This document shows, one piece after another, positions 25,139 to 35,233 of a stretch of 64,000 bases of DNA. The DNA is from Sthenelais limicola. Taxonomy: Eukaryota; Annelida; Polychaeta; Phyllodocida; Sigalionidae. The notes below the pieces were generated by a model that saw nothing but the letters and a program-made list of their open reading frames with translations, was not told the DNA's origin and made no database searches. Both the position numbers and the translations under genes were made by a program. Positions within the stretch are counted from its first letter, which is position 1, and each line of letters begins with the position of its first letter. The stretch lies in contig OW804102.1 in NCBI GenBank assembly GCA_942159475.1, positions 29,270,873 to 29,334,872 of the forward strand, written 5' to 3'.

Positions 25139-27155
25139 TTTTCCTGGTTTATAACATAAATAAAACAGGCTTTACGTCATGATTGAGTTTATATCTGTAT
25201 CAGGGATTCACTCTCCTCCCTCTATCTACTCTCTTATGGTGGAGGTGTGCTTATCGTACTTCTTCCTCTTTTTAGTTTTCTTTTTTAGGCTTCCTCCTAC
25301 ATAGCACATGCAAACCAGGCAGCCTAGATGTGTCCAACTAGCACCTTTTCACAAATTCTCCAATTTCATTAAAGTCCAGGGGAAAAACTAATAAGTTGCG
25401 ATTGACTAAATCCATTTGCTATTAAATGAAAGACGAGAAGATGTTGAATGGAATTATTCCAATTCTAATTAAACAACAGTTATATCAGGTTTTTAAACTC
25501 CAAATGTACACATACCAAAGCTCTGGCCCATGTCCATATCGGGTACTGACTATATTTTTAGAACTTGCATTAGCCGTGGGAAGTAAAGTAACTGGCATTA
25601 GTTGGTGTGAAGTCAGTCGTACTTAGACTACATATAGGACCGGATTTGGCAAAGATTACGCTCCCAAAGTCTGAGTCATGTTCTTGAGCAGAGAAACTTT
25701 CTCATCATTAGATGGCTTAGCATGTATATATATAAAGCACCTTCTCATTTAGGAGGTGTTCCGAAGCTTGTTAGATGCTCAGCAGAGGGATGGTGACATA
25801 TGCTTTCTCCGTAGGAAGCAAAGGCCAACCTTTGATTTCCATGTGAGGCAAAGGTCATCCAATGACACCCGTTTTCCTGAAAATACAAATAAGATAATTA
25901 AGCATGATGTCATTTACGGTTAATATATGTTATTATAAAGGTAGTGAAATTACCAGCTGGCCTTTGATCAAGGTTCACACAGAATACACAGGTTCGCTGT
26001 TATCTGATATGCCAGAACAGCAGGGGGTATACCAAGGCCAGCCAGCATGACTGACCCAAGACACCACACATGTATACTTAGTAGTGAAGATATAACATCT
26101 CTATGAAAAGAAACTCAATGTACATTAAATCTTAAACTTATCTACAATTAAAATTGAGCTTGTCTTGTGTAAATTAATCATGGCAGATAATCATGAAAAA
26201 TGATCGAATGGGAGCGATTTGTAAATCTGCATTTTTGGCATTCATGAACAATAATTCCAAAAAAGTAGATACTTATTAATCACTCTGTATACAGGGTATT
26301 GTTCATAAGGTTGTTGTTTCTGAAGGTCGATACATGCTTTGTGAAACATCAGGTATGTTATAAACAAAAATAATAATAGCAAATTGATTTCATGACACAA
26401 ACTAGAAGACTATTAATCTCAACTGTCAGACACATAAGAGATATAATTGGTAATTTGCAATGGCATATGTCTAGGATCGATACTTGAATTCCTGAATGTC
26501 TGCTGAATGTCATTAGCATTCAGTTCTAATATATGTAAATAGAGCTTGCGCCCCTAGTTAAGCTTACTGCATTTTTTTCTTGTTTAAATCTTAGGCCTAC
26601 ATCAAAATGTATTCATCTATTAACCTTGGCGAATATATAAATACATCCTTTCAGTTTGTATACTAGGTATGGGAGGAACGGTCCATTTGCAGCAAGGGGT
26701 TCAAGAACTGGTACATTTCATGCATTTCATGCATTTACCAGAATTGATAAGTTTGTCACTTGCCCCGGTACCTTTACCCAAACTTCCTAAATCTCACGGT
26801 AGGGGACTTTTATACATGCGGGCCATTTTGGTCTTTCATTCACAATTAATCACTGCCTGGAGGGTCGTGGGGCTATAACCACCTTAGGCAGAGATTAAAA
26901 GGATTAATAACCCTTATTTCGGGCCAGATGGCGCAATATTCTTATATCATGTTACTCCGGCTTCGCCTTGGGATTATACACCAAACAGTGCACCAGCAGC
27001 CCCTCTATGTCGGTTATTATTCCTATATTGATCATGCCAGCTGTATATCAGAGAAAATCTGAAGAAACCATTCCATGAATAGACAAGTAATCAATATTAG
27101 TAAAGACCTATTTATTTTACATGTCATGTGGGCATCAGTCATCATCTTTGCCATT

Positions 27156-27390
27156 GGGTGAAATCGCCAGAAAATGTACAATTCGCCTTCACCAATCCTC
27201 TCAAATAGTCCAAATTTAAGACAAAAGTGAAGTTAGAAATACAGTTCAACATAAACAAACTGATTGTTTGAATCAAGGCAATATCAAATATATTCCGATA
27301 CACCTAGTATTGACCATGTTTCAGTCTAATCTAGCAAAATTTACTGACTCTGTCGATCTGCCGATTGTACATATTCTGAAGATCTGACTC
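27156..27390 (-). repeat. MITE family A, copy 8
   Basis: Full 235-bp copy from GGGTGAAATCGCCAG to GAAGATCTGACTC. Confidence 0.8.
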
Positions 27391-28068
27391 AATTTTGATA
27401 GAATTTTGGCTAGATATTTGTATCTCAGATTAAAATGCTTAAAACCCATCAGTACCGTCACAGGCATGTGGAGTGGCACATCAATATTTATCAAGGGGGA
27501 TTTCCTTTTAAAATTGATGACTTAGCTCTAAACAATACCTAAAATATTCATGAAAATTTCACGACGGGGAAAGGGAGAAGACATTGATGGACTCAATACC
27601 GTTGTCAATATTTGAATCTTCCAACCCTCATACTCATTTTGCAAAACCCTCACTACCATCGATTTATTTTTTAAATGAATTGACATAATACAAGTGAGGG
27701 AACCCATTTGCTCACAAATCTCTATCTTTGTGATTCAATGTTTCGAAGAAGACAGCAACGTTAATCACAATGTAAGCCCCCAGCCTTCTATTAAAACAAG
27801 GAAAATAGATTTTGTCCTAAATTAAAGTCTGTGTGTGTGCATTAAGACCGCACTGTCTTTGTCATCAACCGATATAAATAAAGGAAGCGAATGGGACATG
27901 CAAAGCAGTTCAAAGGAAAAAAGAATCTTCGTTTTTAGCTTTGTATAATGTATGGCAGAGCATGAGTAATACACTATTGTTGGGACTTCTAGAAAGTGTT
28001 GCATTATGCAGAAAAAACCCATCGTCCTTTCACTGTCAGGGACTACCTTGTAACAAAAGGATATATAT

Positions 28069-28298
28069 GGGTCAGATCATCAGAAAATGTACAATTGGCA
28101 ACTTATTTAGTAAATGCTGCCAAATTAGACTGAAAAGGGATAAATACTAGACATATCTGAGTATATTTGGTATTGTACTGATTCTAAATATCATTTTGTC
28201 TATGGTGAACTGTGTTTTGGACCACATGTCTGTCTTGAATTTGGGTTATTTGAGAAAATTTGGGAAGGCGAATTGTACATTTTCTGGCGATCTGAACC
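28069..28298 (+). repeat. MITE family A, copy 9
   Basis: Full copy from GGGTCAGATCATCAG to TGGCGATCTGAACC. ATATAT-type sequence flanks both ends. Confidence 0.8.
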
Positions 28299-28890
28299 AT
28301 ATATAATAATAACTAAAACGTTTCCTTTGTGCTAGTCACTCAATAGATCAGATATAGCTACATTGAAATCAGTCATGGAACAGTATGGGTCCAAAGAGAA
28401 TGGAAACAGGTGCTCCATAATTATAATCCTTTAACAAAGATTTGATGCATAATAGATATATATATATCAAATCCCATCAGCCGGTTTGTATTTTCCATTT
28501 TTATTTCTCTATGATTAGTTGAATTAGAATGGGTAGTTAGGTACTATCAGTTGTAGCTTCCTAAGCTCAGAAACTCAGGAGACATTTATATTTTAACATT
28601 TTAACACTCATTTTTCCTCTTTTGTCATAATATCGTTTCCACATTTCTCACCCACTTCATCCTGCAACATATAATCCTTTAAAAGAAATATTCATAGCCA
28701 TCTGTGGGGATTTCACTATGAGTGGGAGCAACGAATATCAAAGATGTTCTAATGTTTTCAGTTTTGGTGGTGGGTATTTGTCATTCTTAGCCAAAGAGAA
28801 ATAGGAGATTCAAGTTTAAGTCTGAAATTCTCATATCTAGATTGAAATAGTCCTTTGATAGCTTAACAGTATACTCAAGTGAGTTCACGA

Positions 28891-29124
28891 GGGTCAGATC
28901 ATCAGAAAATGTACAATTGGCAACTTTACTCATATAGTAAATCCTGCAAAATTAGACTAAAGGGGATAATTACTAGACATATCTGAGTATATTTGGTATT
29001 GTACTGATTCTGAATATCATTTTGGCTATGGTGAACTGTGTTTTGAACCACATTTCCGTCTTGAATTTGGGTTATTTGAGAAAATTGGGGAAAGCGAATT
29101 GTGCATTTTCTGAAAATCTGACCC
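28891..29124 (+). repeat. MITE family A, copy 10
   Basis: Full copy from GGGTCAGATCATCAG to CTGAAAATCTGACCC. It is visibly closer to copy 9 than to the others. Confidence 0.8.
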
Positions 29125-29360
29125 GTGAGCTTCCATCCTTCTGTTAAGAATTGGCAGTCAGCTAGAGTTCTTTGTGGGGTTCTCAAATTTACTCATAGTT
29201 TGACTAATAGGAATGTTTGACTAATAGTTTGACTAATAAATCAATATTCAGCTGATGTTTTATGTTTATACAAGGATTCGAAGTTGAATCAGCCAAGATA
29301 AAACGCCCGCCGATGAGCGATAATATAGTGAAGGAACGGGAGAAAAGGACTTCAGTGGGT

Positions 29361-29530
29361 CTCCAAAATATAAATGTGGACTTTTATTAAGCTCTCCTGT
29401 ACCAAAAACAACTGGACAGAATCCTCCGGAATTTTGCTCAAAGGATTCATAGATAGGTTGGAAAGGAATGGATCAAAAAGTAAAAAAAGCTTTAGTGTTT
29501 GACCGACGTTTGGGAGTGCAGCTTTAACTC
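29361..29530 (+). repeat. Repeat family D copy
   Basis: It starts near AAAATATAAATGTGGAC and ends GGGAGTGCAGCTTTAAC, the family ends seen also at 59287-59460. Confidence 0.55.
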
Positions 29531-29654
29531 AGCCCCCCCCCCCCCCCACACACACACCTGCAGCTCCACATTTTTTGTAAAGCCTGCTATATTTATAGGC
29601 CACACAATGAAGAATAGAAGGCATATCCAATTACAAAAAATACATTTTCATATT

Positions 29655-29790
29655 GAATCGATCCAATACAATCTGTTCGGTGATATTGAACTGTATTTTG
29701 AACCTCATTCCTGCCTTGAATTTGTCTCGAATTTGTGTTCTTTAAGAGGGTTTTTGAAGCGAACTTTCATATTTCCTGGCGACTTCACCC
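29655..29790 (+). repeat. MITE family A, copy 11 (3' half)
   Basis: It contains AATCTGTTCGGTGATATTGAA and ends TGGCGACTTCACCC. The viral element is inserted only 18 bp beyond its end. Confidence 0.65.
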
Positions 29791-29802
29791 TTATATATTT
29801 AT

Positions 29803-29808
29803 GTTCTA
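29803..29808. repeat. Target site duplication, left copy (GTTCTA)
   Basis: GTTCTA abuts the left terminal repeat and is repeated exactly at 49824-49829. Six base pairs is the characteristic Polinton duplication length. Confidence 0.93.
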
Positions 29809-29860
29809 AGTAGTAAGGTATATACTATAGAGTCATAAGCCCTAAAAAAAATAAAGAATT

Positions 29861-29881
29861 TCCTTTGTTTAGAACAAAGGA
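29861..29881. promoter_or_regulatory. Terminal-repeat hairpin TCCTTTGTT/AACAAAGGA
   Basis: Nine-base arms surround TAG. The mirror copy is in the right repeat. It could bind the integrase or a replication initiator; this is inference from position. Confidence 0.5.
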
Positions 29882-29957
29882 TTTCATGCATACTAATGAG
29901 AGTCATAATCCCTTACGTAACCAAACCCCCCGATCTGGATGAATGGGCTATTGTCTA

Positions 29958-30026
29958 TTGTTTGTACAAACAAGGGCATTGTTTATGTAAACACGGCGGG
30001 GGACAAGTGCTTTGTTTATGTAAACA
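29958..30026. promoter_or_regulatory. Three palindromes in the inner terminal repeat
   Basis: A perfect 16-bp palindrome (TTGTTTGTACAAACAA, 29958-29973) is followed by two copies of TGTTTATGTAAACA (29980-29993 and 30013-30026). They are conserved in the right repeat. TGTTTAC half-sites resemble forkhead binding sites. A role in origin or transcription control is inferred. Confidence 0.55.
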
Positions 30027-30417
30027 TGGCGAGGTGTTGTGTCAACATGAGGAGTGAAGAGGCCTTGATTAATATCAACATGGTCAAGAGGTCAATTAAT
30101 AATTTGACCGCGACAATGGTTTGGTTAGATTTGAAGTGGGTAGGAGGACTTAGTTAAGGAGAGAAAGGCATTAGGGATAGGGTACATTTTAAGGGATTAC
30201 GTGTGAAAAGGTGTAAGAGAGGAAATATTATTGGATCATATGAATAGTGAGGGGGGAAGTGGTAGGAGGGAGAAGGCAAGAGATGAAGGAGCATGCATTA
30301 AGATTTTAAGACATAAAGGATTAAAGAAATTATAGGAAAATATGAAGGAACTTTTATGAATGGTGGGGGAAAATGTAGACTAGGGTATGGTGATATATGG
30401 CGAGCCAGAGCAGGTGT

Positions 30418-30456
30418 TATTTTAATGGATTTTAATGGATTTTAATGGATTATTTG
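30418..30456 (+). repeat. Three tandem 12-bp units
   Basis: TTTTAATGGATT is repeated three times head to tail in the purine-rich zone inside the left terminal repeat. Confidence 0.8.
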
Positions 30457-30548
30457 AATGAAAAGTGTAGAAACTTGTAGGAATAAAGCTACCTTATTGG
30501 CAAATGATCCGGAAAAGGGGTGTGTTTTACGAGTACGTGGTTAGCGGA

Positions 30549-30556
30549 TATATAGG
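30549..30556 (+). promoter_or_regulatory. TATA box of the leftmost viral gene
   Basis: TATATAGG lies 108 bp before the first ATG (30657). This places transcription start near 30578, leaving a short 5' leader. Confidence 0.5.
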
Positions 30557-30656
30557 ACGCGTTTTAGAAACGTGAGAGTTGTACACGAAGAGTGTGACAG
30601 AGAGAGAAACTTTTGTGACAGTACAAGTGTTGAGATTTACCCATACATTCAGGAAA

Positions 30657-31970
30657 ATGTCGAACAGCATGAGTTTAAGCGACACCTTGGATTGCAAAAT
30701 ATTTGCAAAGTCAGTTAAGTTTATAAGAACGAGAAATATGGTGAAAAGAGTTGTACACGTACCAAGAAAGGTTGTTGCAGAATGTTTGCAATATAACCTG
30801 AAACAAGCTTTCAAGGAAGGGAACAAAAAGGCGCAGAGAGTATTGGAGAAATCAGCGGGATGGCAGATTACGATTCAAGAGTTTAATCAGACGATTTACC
30901 TGGGACTCGTGAAAGCTAAGAATGGTCGCCCCAACTAGTGAGTACAGTAGTTTTCTTAATTTTATTTTATCATATACATTTACTAGTTGTACAAAGTGAT
31001 ATTAAAGCATTGCATTTTAAATGGTTAGGATGTATCGGAGAAAAGAAAGAGAGAGAGTATCATATATAATGGGTCTATTTTTTATATTTGTAGTGCACAG
31101 GCCGTAAATCTAACCAAGTGGGAACATAATAAATTGTCTGAGGCCATGGATAATATTGATGAGGAATCGTTAGACAACGTTTCAAATAGTTCAGACACTG
31201 ATGGCTCAGACGATAGCGATGCTGAGGACGTGAAGATTAACAAGAAAGCGAAAGGGCTAAAATATAAATGCAAGAGAAAAAGAATTGAAAGCTCAAGCGA
31301 TGAAGATGACAATATTAAATTAAAGAAGATGGACGTAGACATGGATTCCGATTCTGACTTAGACTTGGACGAGATGATTGTATATTCATATACATGGGAG
31401 CGTAAAGACACAGGAGAAGTTCATACGGCGTCCGCCAACATGTATTTAACTAAGGACAAATGCATGGAAGCCGGTGCTGCAGATTATTTGACAGAAGATC
31501 CATTGTCCAATTTGGAAAAATTTAAACTGGTCGTGATTGAACATAAAACGTGTAAAGTTTCGTTAAGCGAACTAATAAGGATGGCCTATACCTATTTAAT
31601 TCAAAATGAGTACGAAGAAAGAGTAAAGAAGCATTGCGTGGGGTGTCAAAACGATAAAGGTACCCAGGTTGATCATATGAGCCAAGGTTGTTTGGACGAT
31701 CCTAAAACGCTACTGAAATTGCACACGTATATGTGCCATAAGAAAATTTCAACGCTGAGATTAAAAGAGGCTGTTGAATGTATCGCAAAATACTATAGAT
31801 TGAAGGGGAAAGTTACGTACAAGCCTGTAATTGAATTTATAAAAGAAAATGCAAAATCTGGAGCGATTTTAGGCAAGGGCAAATACAATCCCCATGTGGC
31901 CCTTAATGACAACTTTGACTTTACAAAGATGATTATTGAAGAAGTTAACAACGATTTGAAAGATATGTAA
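30657..31970 (+). CDS. Spliced acidic protein with conserved Cys/His motif (385 aa)
   Basis: Exons 30657-30937 and 31094-31970 join in phase 2 across a 156-bp intron with a GTGAGT donor and a TATATTTGTAG acceptor. Without splicing the first exon hits TAG at 30936. Exon 1 is helical and basic. Exon 2 opens with a Ser/Asp/Glu-rich region carrying a basic nuclear-localisation-like cluster (KCKRKR). The C-terminal part has a Cys/His motif (CVGC, then DHMSQGC) that I recall from uncharacterised proteins of animal Polintons. A nuclear DNA- or chromatin-associated role is plausible but unproven. An AATAAA at 32095 ends the transcript. The second exon alone would have to start at ATG 31146, an alternative short product. 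Confidence 0.75.
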
Positions 31971-32094
31971 ACAATGTGTAAGAGGAGCTGTACTGCCCAT
32001 ATGTGTGCTCGTGTAATTGTGTATATGTGTCTGTATGTGTACACACGCGTGTATAGTTGTTGTATGTAGTAGTAGTAACGGGTCGGTATTGTGT

Positions 32095-32100
32095 AATAAA
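32095..32100 (+). terminator. Poly(A) signal AATAAA
   Basis: AATAAA 125 bp after the stop of the 385-aa gene, 61 bp before the next TATA box. Confidence 0.6.
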
Positions 32101-32160
32101 CAAAACAAACTTTTAGACTGTCGCTTATTTTACCTTATTTCTCTCCCGCATTTTTAAGAA

Positions 32161-32168
32161 TATAAACA
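32161..32168 (+). promoter_or_regulatory. TATA box before the myristoylation-motif gene
   Basis: TATAAACA puts the transcription start near 32190. This supports ATG 32267 over the upstream TTG and makes it the first start available for the late-type block. Confidence 0.5.
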
Positions 32169-32266
32169 CCAGTTGCTTTTAAACCATTACTCAGTTGACT
32201 ATTGGACACGCCGCTGACAGGAACAACGTTTTTGCTTGCTGTACAATATTACATGAACTAGCCGTA

Positions 32267-32572
32267 ATGGGTAATGTATCGAGTGGAAAGATTATGCTAG
32301 ACACTAGCGAGGCAAAAATATTACGATCGAAAATTAGACAACTGCACGGTGACAATTATATGTTAAGATTACAATTGCAACATTTTCAAGAAGCAAACTT
32401 AAACTATTTATTTGAAAAAAGACAACAAAAGTTGTCAGACGCGAAAAAACCAGAAGTTAGACTGGAATGTCCCAAGTGCGGGTTTAAATATTTAACATCA
32501 GAACCCATTGTTTTTATAAAACACATTGATAGTTGCGGTGAACTAGGAAGTGATCAGGACGTACCCTGTTAG
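32267..32572 (+). CDS. Small N-myristoylation-motif, coiled-coil, C2HC protein (101 aa)
   Basis: The product starts MGNVSSGK, which fits an N-myristoylation signal (Gly2, Ser6). About residues 18-62 are strongly helical and could form a coiled coil. The C-terminus has C-x2-C-x14-H-x3-C (ECPKCGF through HIDSC), a zinc-binding spacing. The first plausible start is ATG 32267; the frame is open upstream without ATG. It directly precedes the ATPase, which also begins MGN. A membrane-linked assembly role is inferred; the gene itself is not recognised. Confidence 0.6.
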   Translation: MGNVSSGKIMLDTSEAKILRSKIRQLHGDNYMLRLQLQHFQEANLNYLFEKRQQKLSDAKKPEVRLECPKCGFKYLTSEPIVFIKHIDSCGELGSDQDVPC

Positions 32573-32601
32573 GTGTTTTTTTTAAAAAAAAAGAAAGAAT
32601 A

Positions 32602-33294
32602 ATGGGTAATGACGATACACAAAGTAAATGGTGGGAAAAGGAAAGCTTAATTCCGTTTAAGGAATGTTCAAGCGTTTGTATCGTAGGTTGTACAGGCAGT
32701 GGTAAATCCGTGTGGACATACAGATTTCTTAAAAATGTTAAAGGCATGTACGAAAAGGAACCTCCGAGTCAAATTATTTATTGCTATGGAGTATGGCAAA
32801 AACTTTACGAAGAAATGGAAAATAACATTCCTAATTTAACTATGCATGAAGGCTTACCAACTGCGGAATATTTAGATGACGTTTCCAAAAATGGTAAGCA
32901 CAATTTAATTATAATGGACGACTTAATGGATCAAGTTGTAAAAAGCTCAGAGATTGAGTTACTTATGACTCAGGGTTGCCATCATAAAAACTTTAGTGTT
33001 ATGTATTTAACACAGAATTTATTTAAATCTGGTAAAAATGCTCGTACAATTGCGTTGAACACATGGTACCTTATTCTTTTCAAAAATTTAAGGGATGCTT
33101 CGCAAATAACCCAACTGTCAAGGCAAATGTATCCGGGAAAAGCAAACGTGCTTAAGGAAGCATTTAATGACGCTACAAAACCATTATTTGGGTATATTGT
33201 AATTGACAGCAGTCCACAAGCCAATGAAAAGTACAGATTGAGAACTAAAGTATTTCCAAATGAAGACTGCGTTGTATATGTAGCAAAAAGTTAA
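32602..33294 (+). CDS. FtsK/HerA-type genome-packaging ATPase
   Basis: The 230-residue P-loop ATPase has Walker A GCTGSGKS at residues 29-36 and Walker B NLIIMDDL at about 101-108. Its size matches the A32-like packaging ATPases of Polintons and adintoviruses, which pump DNA into preformed capsids. It lies at the head of a tightly packed plus-strand block ending with the capsid gene. The N-terminus MGNDDT also fits a myristoylation consensus, unusual for this family as far as I know. The start at 32602 is the first ATG in frame. Confidence 0.9.
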   Translation: MGNDDTQSKWWEKESLIPFKECSSVCIVGCTGSGKSVWTYRFLKNVKGMYEKEPPSQIIYCYGVWQKLYEEMENNIPNLTMHEGLPTAEYLDDVSKNGKHNLIIMDDLMDQVVKSSEIELLMTQGCHHKNFSVMYLTQNLFKSGKNARTIALNTWYLILFKNLRDASQITQLSRQMYPGKANVLKEAFNDATKPLFGYIVIDSSPQANEKYRLRTKVFPNEDCVVYVAKS

Positions 33295-33338
33295 GGAAGG
33301 GGTCGTCATAAGGTGATTAGACGTTGGAGGATGCAAAC

Positions 33339-33665
33339 ATGAGCAGGACTCTTAAGAAGAACTGGCCTTTAATATATTTTCTTATGCATCCAATAAGTAC
33401 GGCGCAACTTAAGAAAATATTAGCCACATTGGATAGAGAGCAGGTTCAATCCATAGCAGAGATTTGCGTTAACATGCTATACGGCACGATACCAGTAAGT
33501 AAGTCAGACAGAAAGAAACTAAAAAAACACGTAAAGAAAATTGACAGCTTAAATATAAGTAACAAATTTTGGAAACGGCAAAAAAAAGTGTTAGAGCAAA
33601 GTCCAAAACTTGTTCAAGATATACTACGTTCGGTACGAGGAATTATTCAATCATTTATAAAATGA
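33339..33665 (+). CDS. Small basic helical protein conserved in Polinton-type elements
   Basis: The 108-residue protein is rich in Lys and predicted helices, with QVQSIAEICVNMLYG in the centre and a hydrophobic C-terminus ending IIQSFIK. I recall similar small proteins between the ATPase and integrase genes of animal Polintons, function unknown; a virion core or membrane-active role is only a guess. ATG 33339 is chosen because the longer frame begins at TTG. Its stop overlaps the next start (ATGA at 33662-33665), suggesting coupled expression. Confidence 0.7.
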   Translation: MSRTLKKNWPLIYFLMHPISTAQLKKILATLDREQVQSIAEICVNMLYGTIPVSKSDRKKLKKHVKKIDSLNISNKFWKRQKKVLEQSPKLVQDILRSVRGIIQSFIK

Positions 33666-34090
33666 AAGATGTAAAGAAAATGATCTTAGTACCGGTTGAA
33701 AAATATCGTAATATGGTACAGCAACCAAATAGTACTGAACCTTTATTACCCGGTAGTGTAAGCAAACCTAAAGAAAAAGAAGAAGAAGAAGAATATAAAG
33801 GAAAAGACCAGTTAGAATCCGAAAAAAAAGATTTAACAGATTTTAAGGCAAGGCAACCTTCAGTATCTCAGGCGCCATTATTATTATCGCCCACCGTCTT
33901 ACAGAATACATCAGTACCGGTTGGGACCTCTTCCTCTTTTGACCGCCCAGTAAACTTAACGAACACTGAGCCAAAAGAAGAAATTGGAAATATTAAAAGT
34001 TTGGAAAAGGCAGACAATTTAGTAGATGTAAAACTGGCAAGAAAACCGCGTAAAAGAGTTAAAAGATTGAGGTGGATTTCGTTAAGTTAA
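33662..34090 (+). CDS. Charged protein with KMILVP motif (142 aa)
   Basis: It opens with KKMILVPVEKYRNM, a motif I associate with uncharacterised Polinton proteins. A Glu/Lys-rich low-complexity region and Ser/Thr/Pro stretch follow, and it ends with a strongly basic cluster (RKPRKRVKR). No enzymatic motif is visible. It overlaps the upstream gene by 4 bp and ends 31 bp before the integrase. A structural or DNA-binding virion component is plausible from location. Confidence 0.65.
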   Translation: MKDVKKMILVPVEKYRNMVQQPNSTEPLLPGSVSKPKEKEEEEEYKGKDQLESEKKDLTDFKARQPSVSQAPLLLSPTVLQNTSVPVGTSSSFDRPVNLTNTEPKEEIGNIKSLEKADNLVDVKLARKPRKRVKRLRWISLS

Positions 34091-34121
34091 TACTACCGGA
34101 TAACTAACTAACTGAATACCG

Positions 34122-35231
34122 ATGCTTCGAAGGGTGAGGAAAGCATATACCGATCCTGAGGGTCCGGGTAGCTTTCAAGGACCGTCAAAATTGCTACAAG
34201 CGCTGAGAAAGAAAGACAGAAATAACCGAAATATTAAATTGAAGGATGTAAAAAAGTATTTGGAAAAAGAAAGTACATATACATTAAATCGCTCGGTTGT
34301 TCATAAGTTTCCTAGAAATACTGTTGTTGTAGAAGGAATAGACTCTCAGTGGGACTCAGACTTGGCCGACCTGGCCTTGTTACATAAGGAAAATAGTGGA
34401 TTTAAGTATATTGTTTTAGCTGTGGACGTATTTAGCAGAAGGGTTTGGGGTAGACCTATAAAAACGAAATATGCTGACGAGATAATAACCTCTTTTAAAT
34501 CCATGTTTAATGAAAAGCCCCCGAGACAGCCGCGCACAGTAAGAACTGATGGAGGCAGAGAGTTTCAAAATGCTAAGTTTAGGAGGTTTTTACAGGAACG
34601 AGATATTAAGCTTTTTAGCACGCACAATTCAGTGCAAGCTAACTATGCCGAAAGAGCTATAAAAACCATTAAAAGTAAACTGTATAGATATATGATAGGG
34701 AAAAATACATTGAAATACATAGACGTTCTTCAAGATGTAATAAAAAGTTACAATAATACCGTTCACAGCAGCATAGGAATTGAACCTATAAAGGTGACAA
34801 AACAAAATGAATTCATGGTTAGATTGGAGGAGTATAAACGAAAACGCGGTGTAAAAAATGATGAAGATAACCCTAAGCAAAAGTTTTGGTTTGGCGTGGG
34901 CGATAAAGTAAGGGTTGCATTTACCAGAGACAAATTTGATAGAGAGTACGGTCAGAAGTGGTCTGGCGAAGTTTTTATTATAGCTAGTAGATATAGGAGG
35001 CGTACAATACCAATTTATAAGTTAAATGATTGGCACGGTGACCCTATAAAAGGCACGTTTTATCAGCAGCAGCTTCAGAAAGTAAATGTAACCGACAGAG
35101 ACACATTTAAGATAGAAAAAATTGTGGCCAGGAGAATTAGGAACGGAGTAAGGCAAGTAAAAGTAAAGTTTTTGCATTGGCCACCCAAATTTAATGAGTG
35201 GATGAATGAGGACCGAGTAATAGACATATAA
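34122..35231 (+). CDS. Retroviral-type DDE integrase with chromodomain-like tail
   Basis: The 369-residue protein has a core rve fold with acidic residues in order: WDSDLADL (Asp near 78-80), RTDGGREF (Asp143) and NYAERAIKTIK (Glu177). VDVFSRRVWG between them is typical of Polinton integrases. An SH3-like segment (FGVGDKVRVAF, about 262-320) follows. The last ~40 residues (FKIEKIVARRI through FNEWM) resemble a chromodomain, which may bias insertion to modified chromatin. The enzyme would insert the linear genome and create the 6-bp duplication seen at the ends. The reading frame is intact. Confidence 0.93.
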   Translation: MLRRVRKAYTDPEGPGSFQGPSKLLQALRKKDRNNRNIKLKDVKKYLEKESTYTLNRSVVHKFPRNTVVVEGIDSQWDSDLADLALLHKENSGFKYIVLAVDVFSRRVWGRPIKTKYADEIITSFKSMFNEKPPRQPRTVRTDGGREFQNAKFRRFLQERDIKLFSTHNSVQANYAERAIKTIKSKLYRYMIGKNTLKYIDVLQDVIKSYNNTVHSSIGIEPIKVTKQNEFMVRLEEYKRKRGVKNDEDNPKQKFWFGVGDKVRVAFTRDKFDREYGQKWSGEVFIIASRYRRRTIPIYKLNDWHGDPIKGTFYQQQLQKVNVTDRDTFKIEKIVARRIRNGVRQVKVKFLHWPPKFNEWMNEDRVIDI

Positions 35232-35233
35232 AA

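Larger units (their letters stand above)
25139..29802. other. Intergenic spacer left of the viral element
   Basis: No supported gene. It holds family A MITE copies 8-11, a family D copy and a C-homopolymer followed by a CA run (about 29529-29558). Confidence 0.6.
29809..30029 (+). repeat. Left terminal inverted repeat
   Basis: These 221 bp match the reverse complement of 49604-49823 with about three or four differences, including one G deletion. The repeat contains two direct copies of AGAGTCATAAKCCCT (29829, 29899), a hairpin (29861-29881) and three palindromes in its inner half. Confidence 0.93.

Noticed and set aside
26669..26878. 69-codon open frame
   Set aside because: Contains a short internal repeat and no domain; not supported.
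30579..30656. Longer N-terminus of the leftmost viral gene starting at TTG
   Set aside because: TTG is an unlikely animal start, and the TATA box places transcription start near 30578, so ATG 30657 is preferred.
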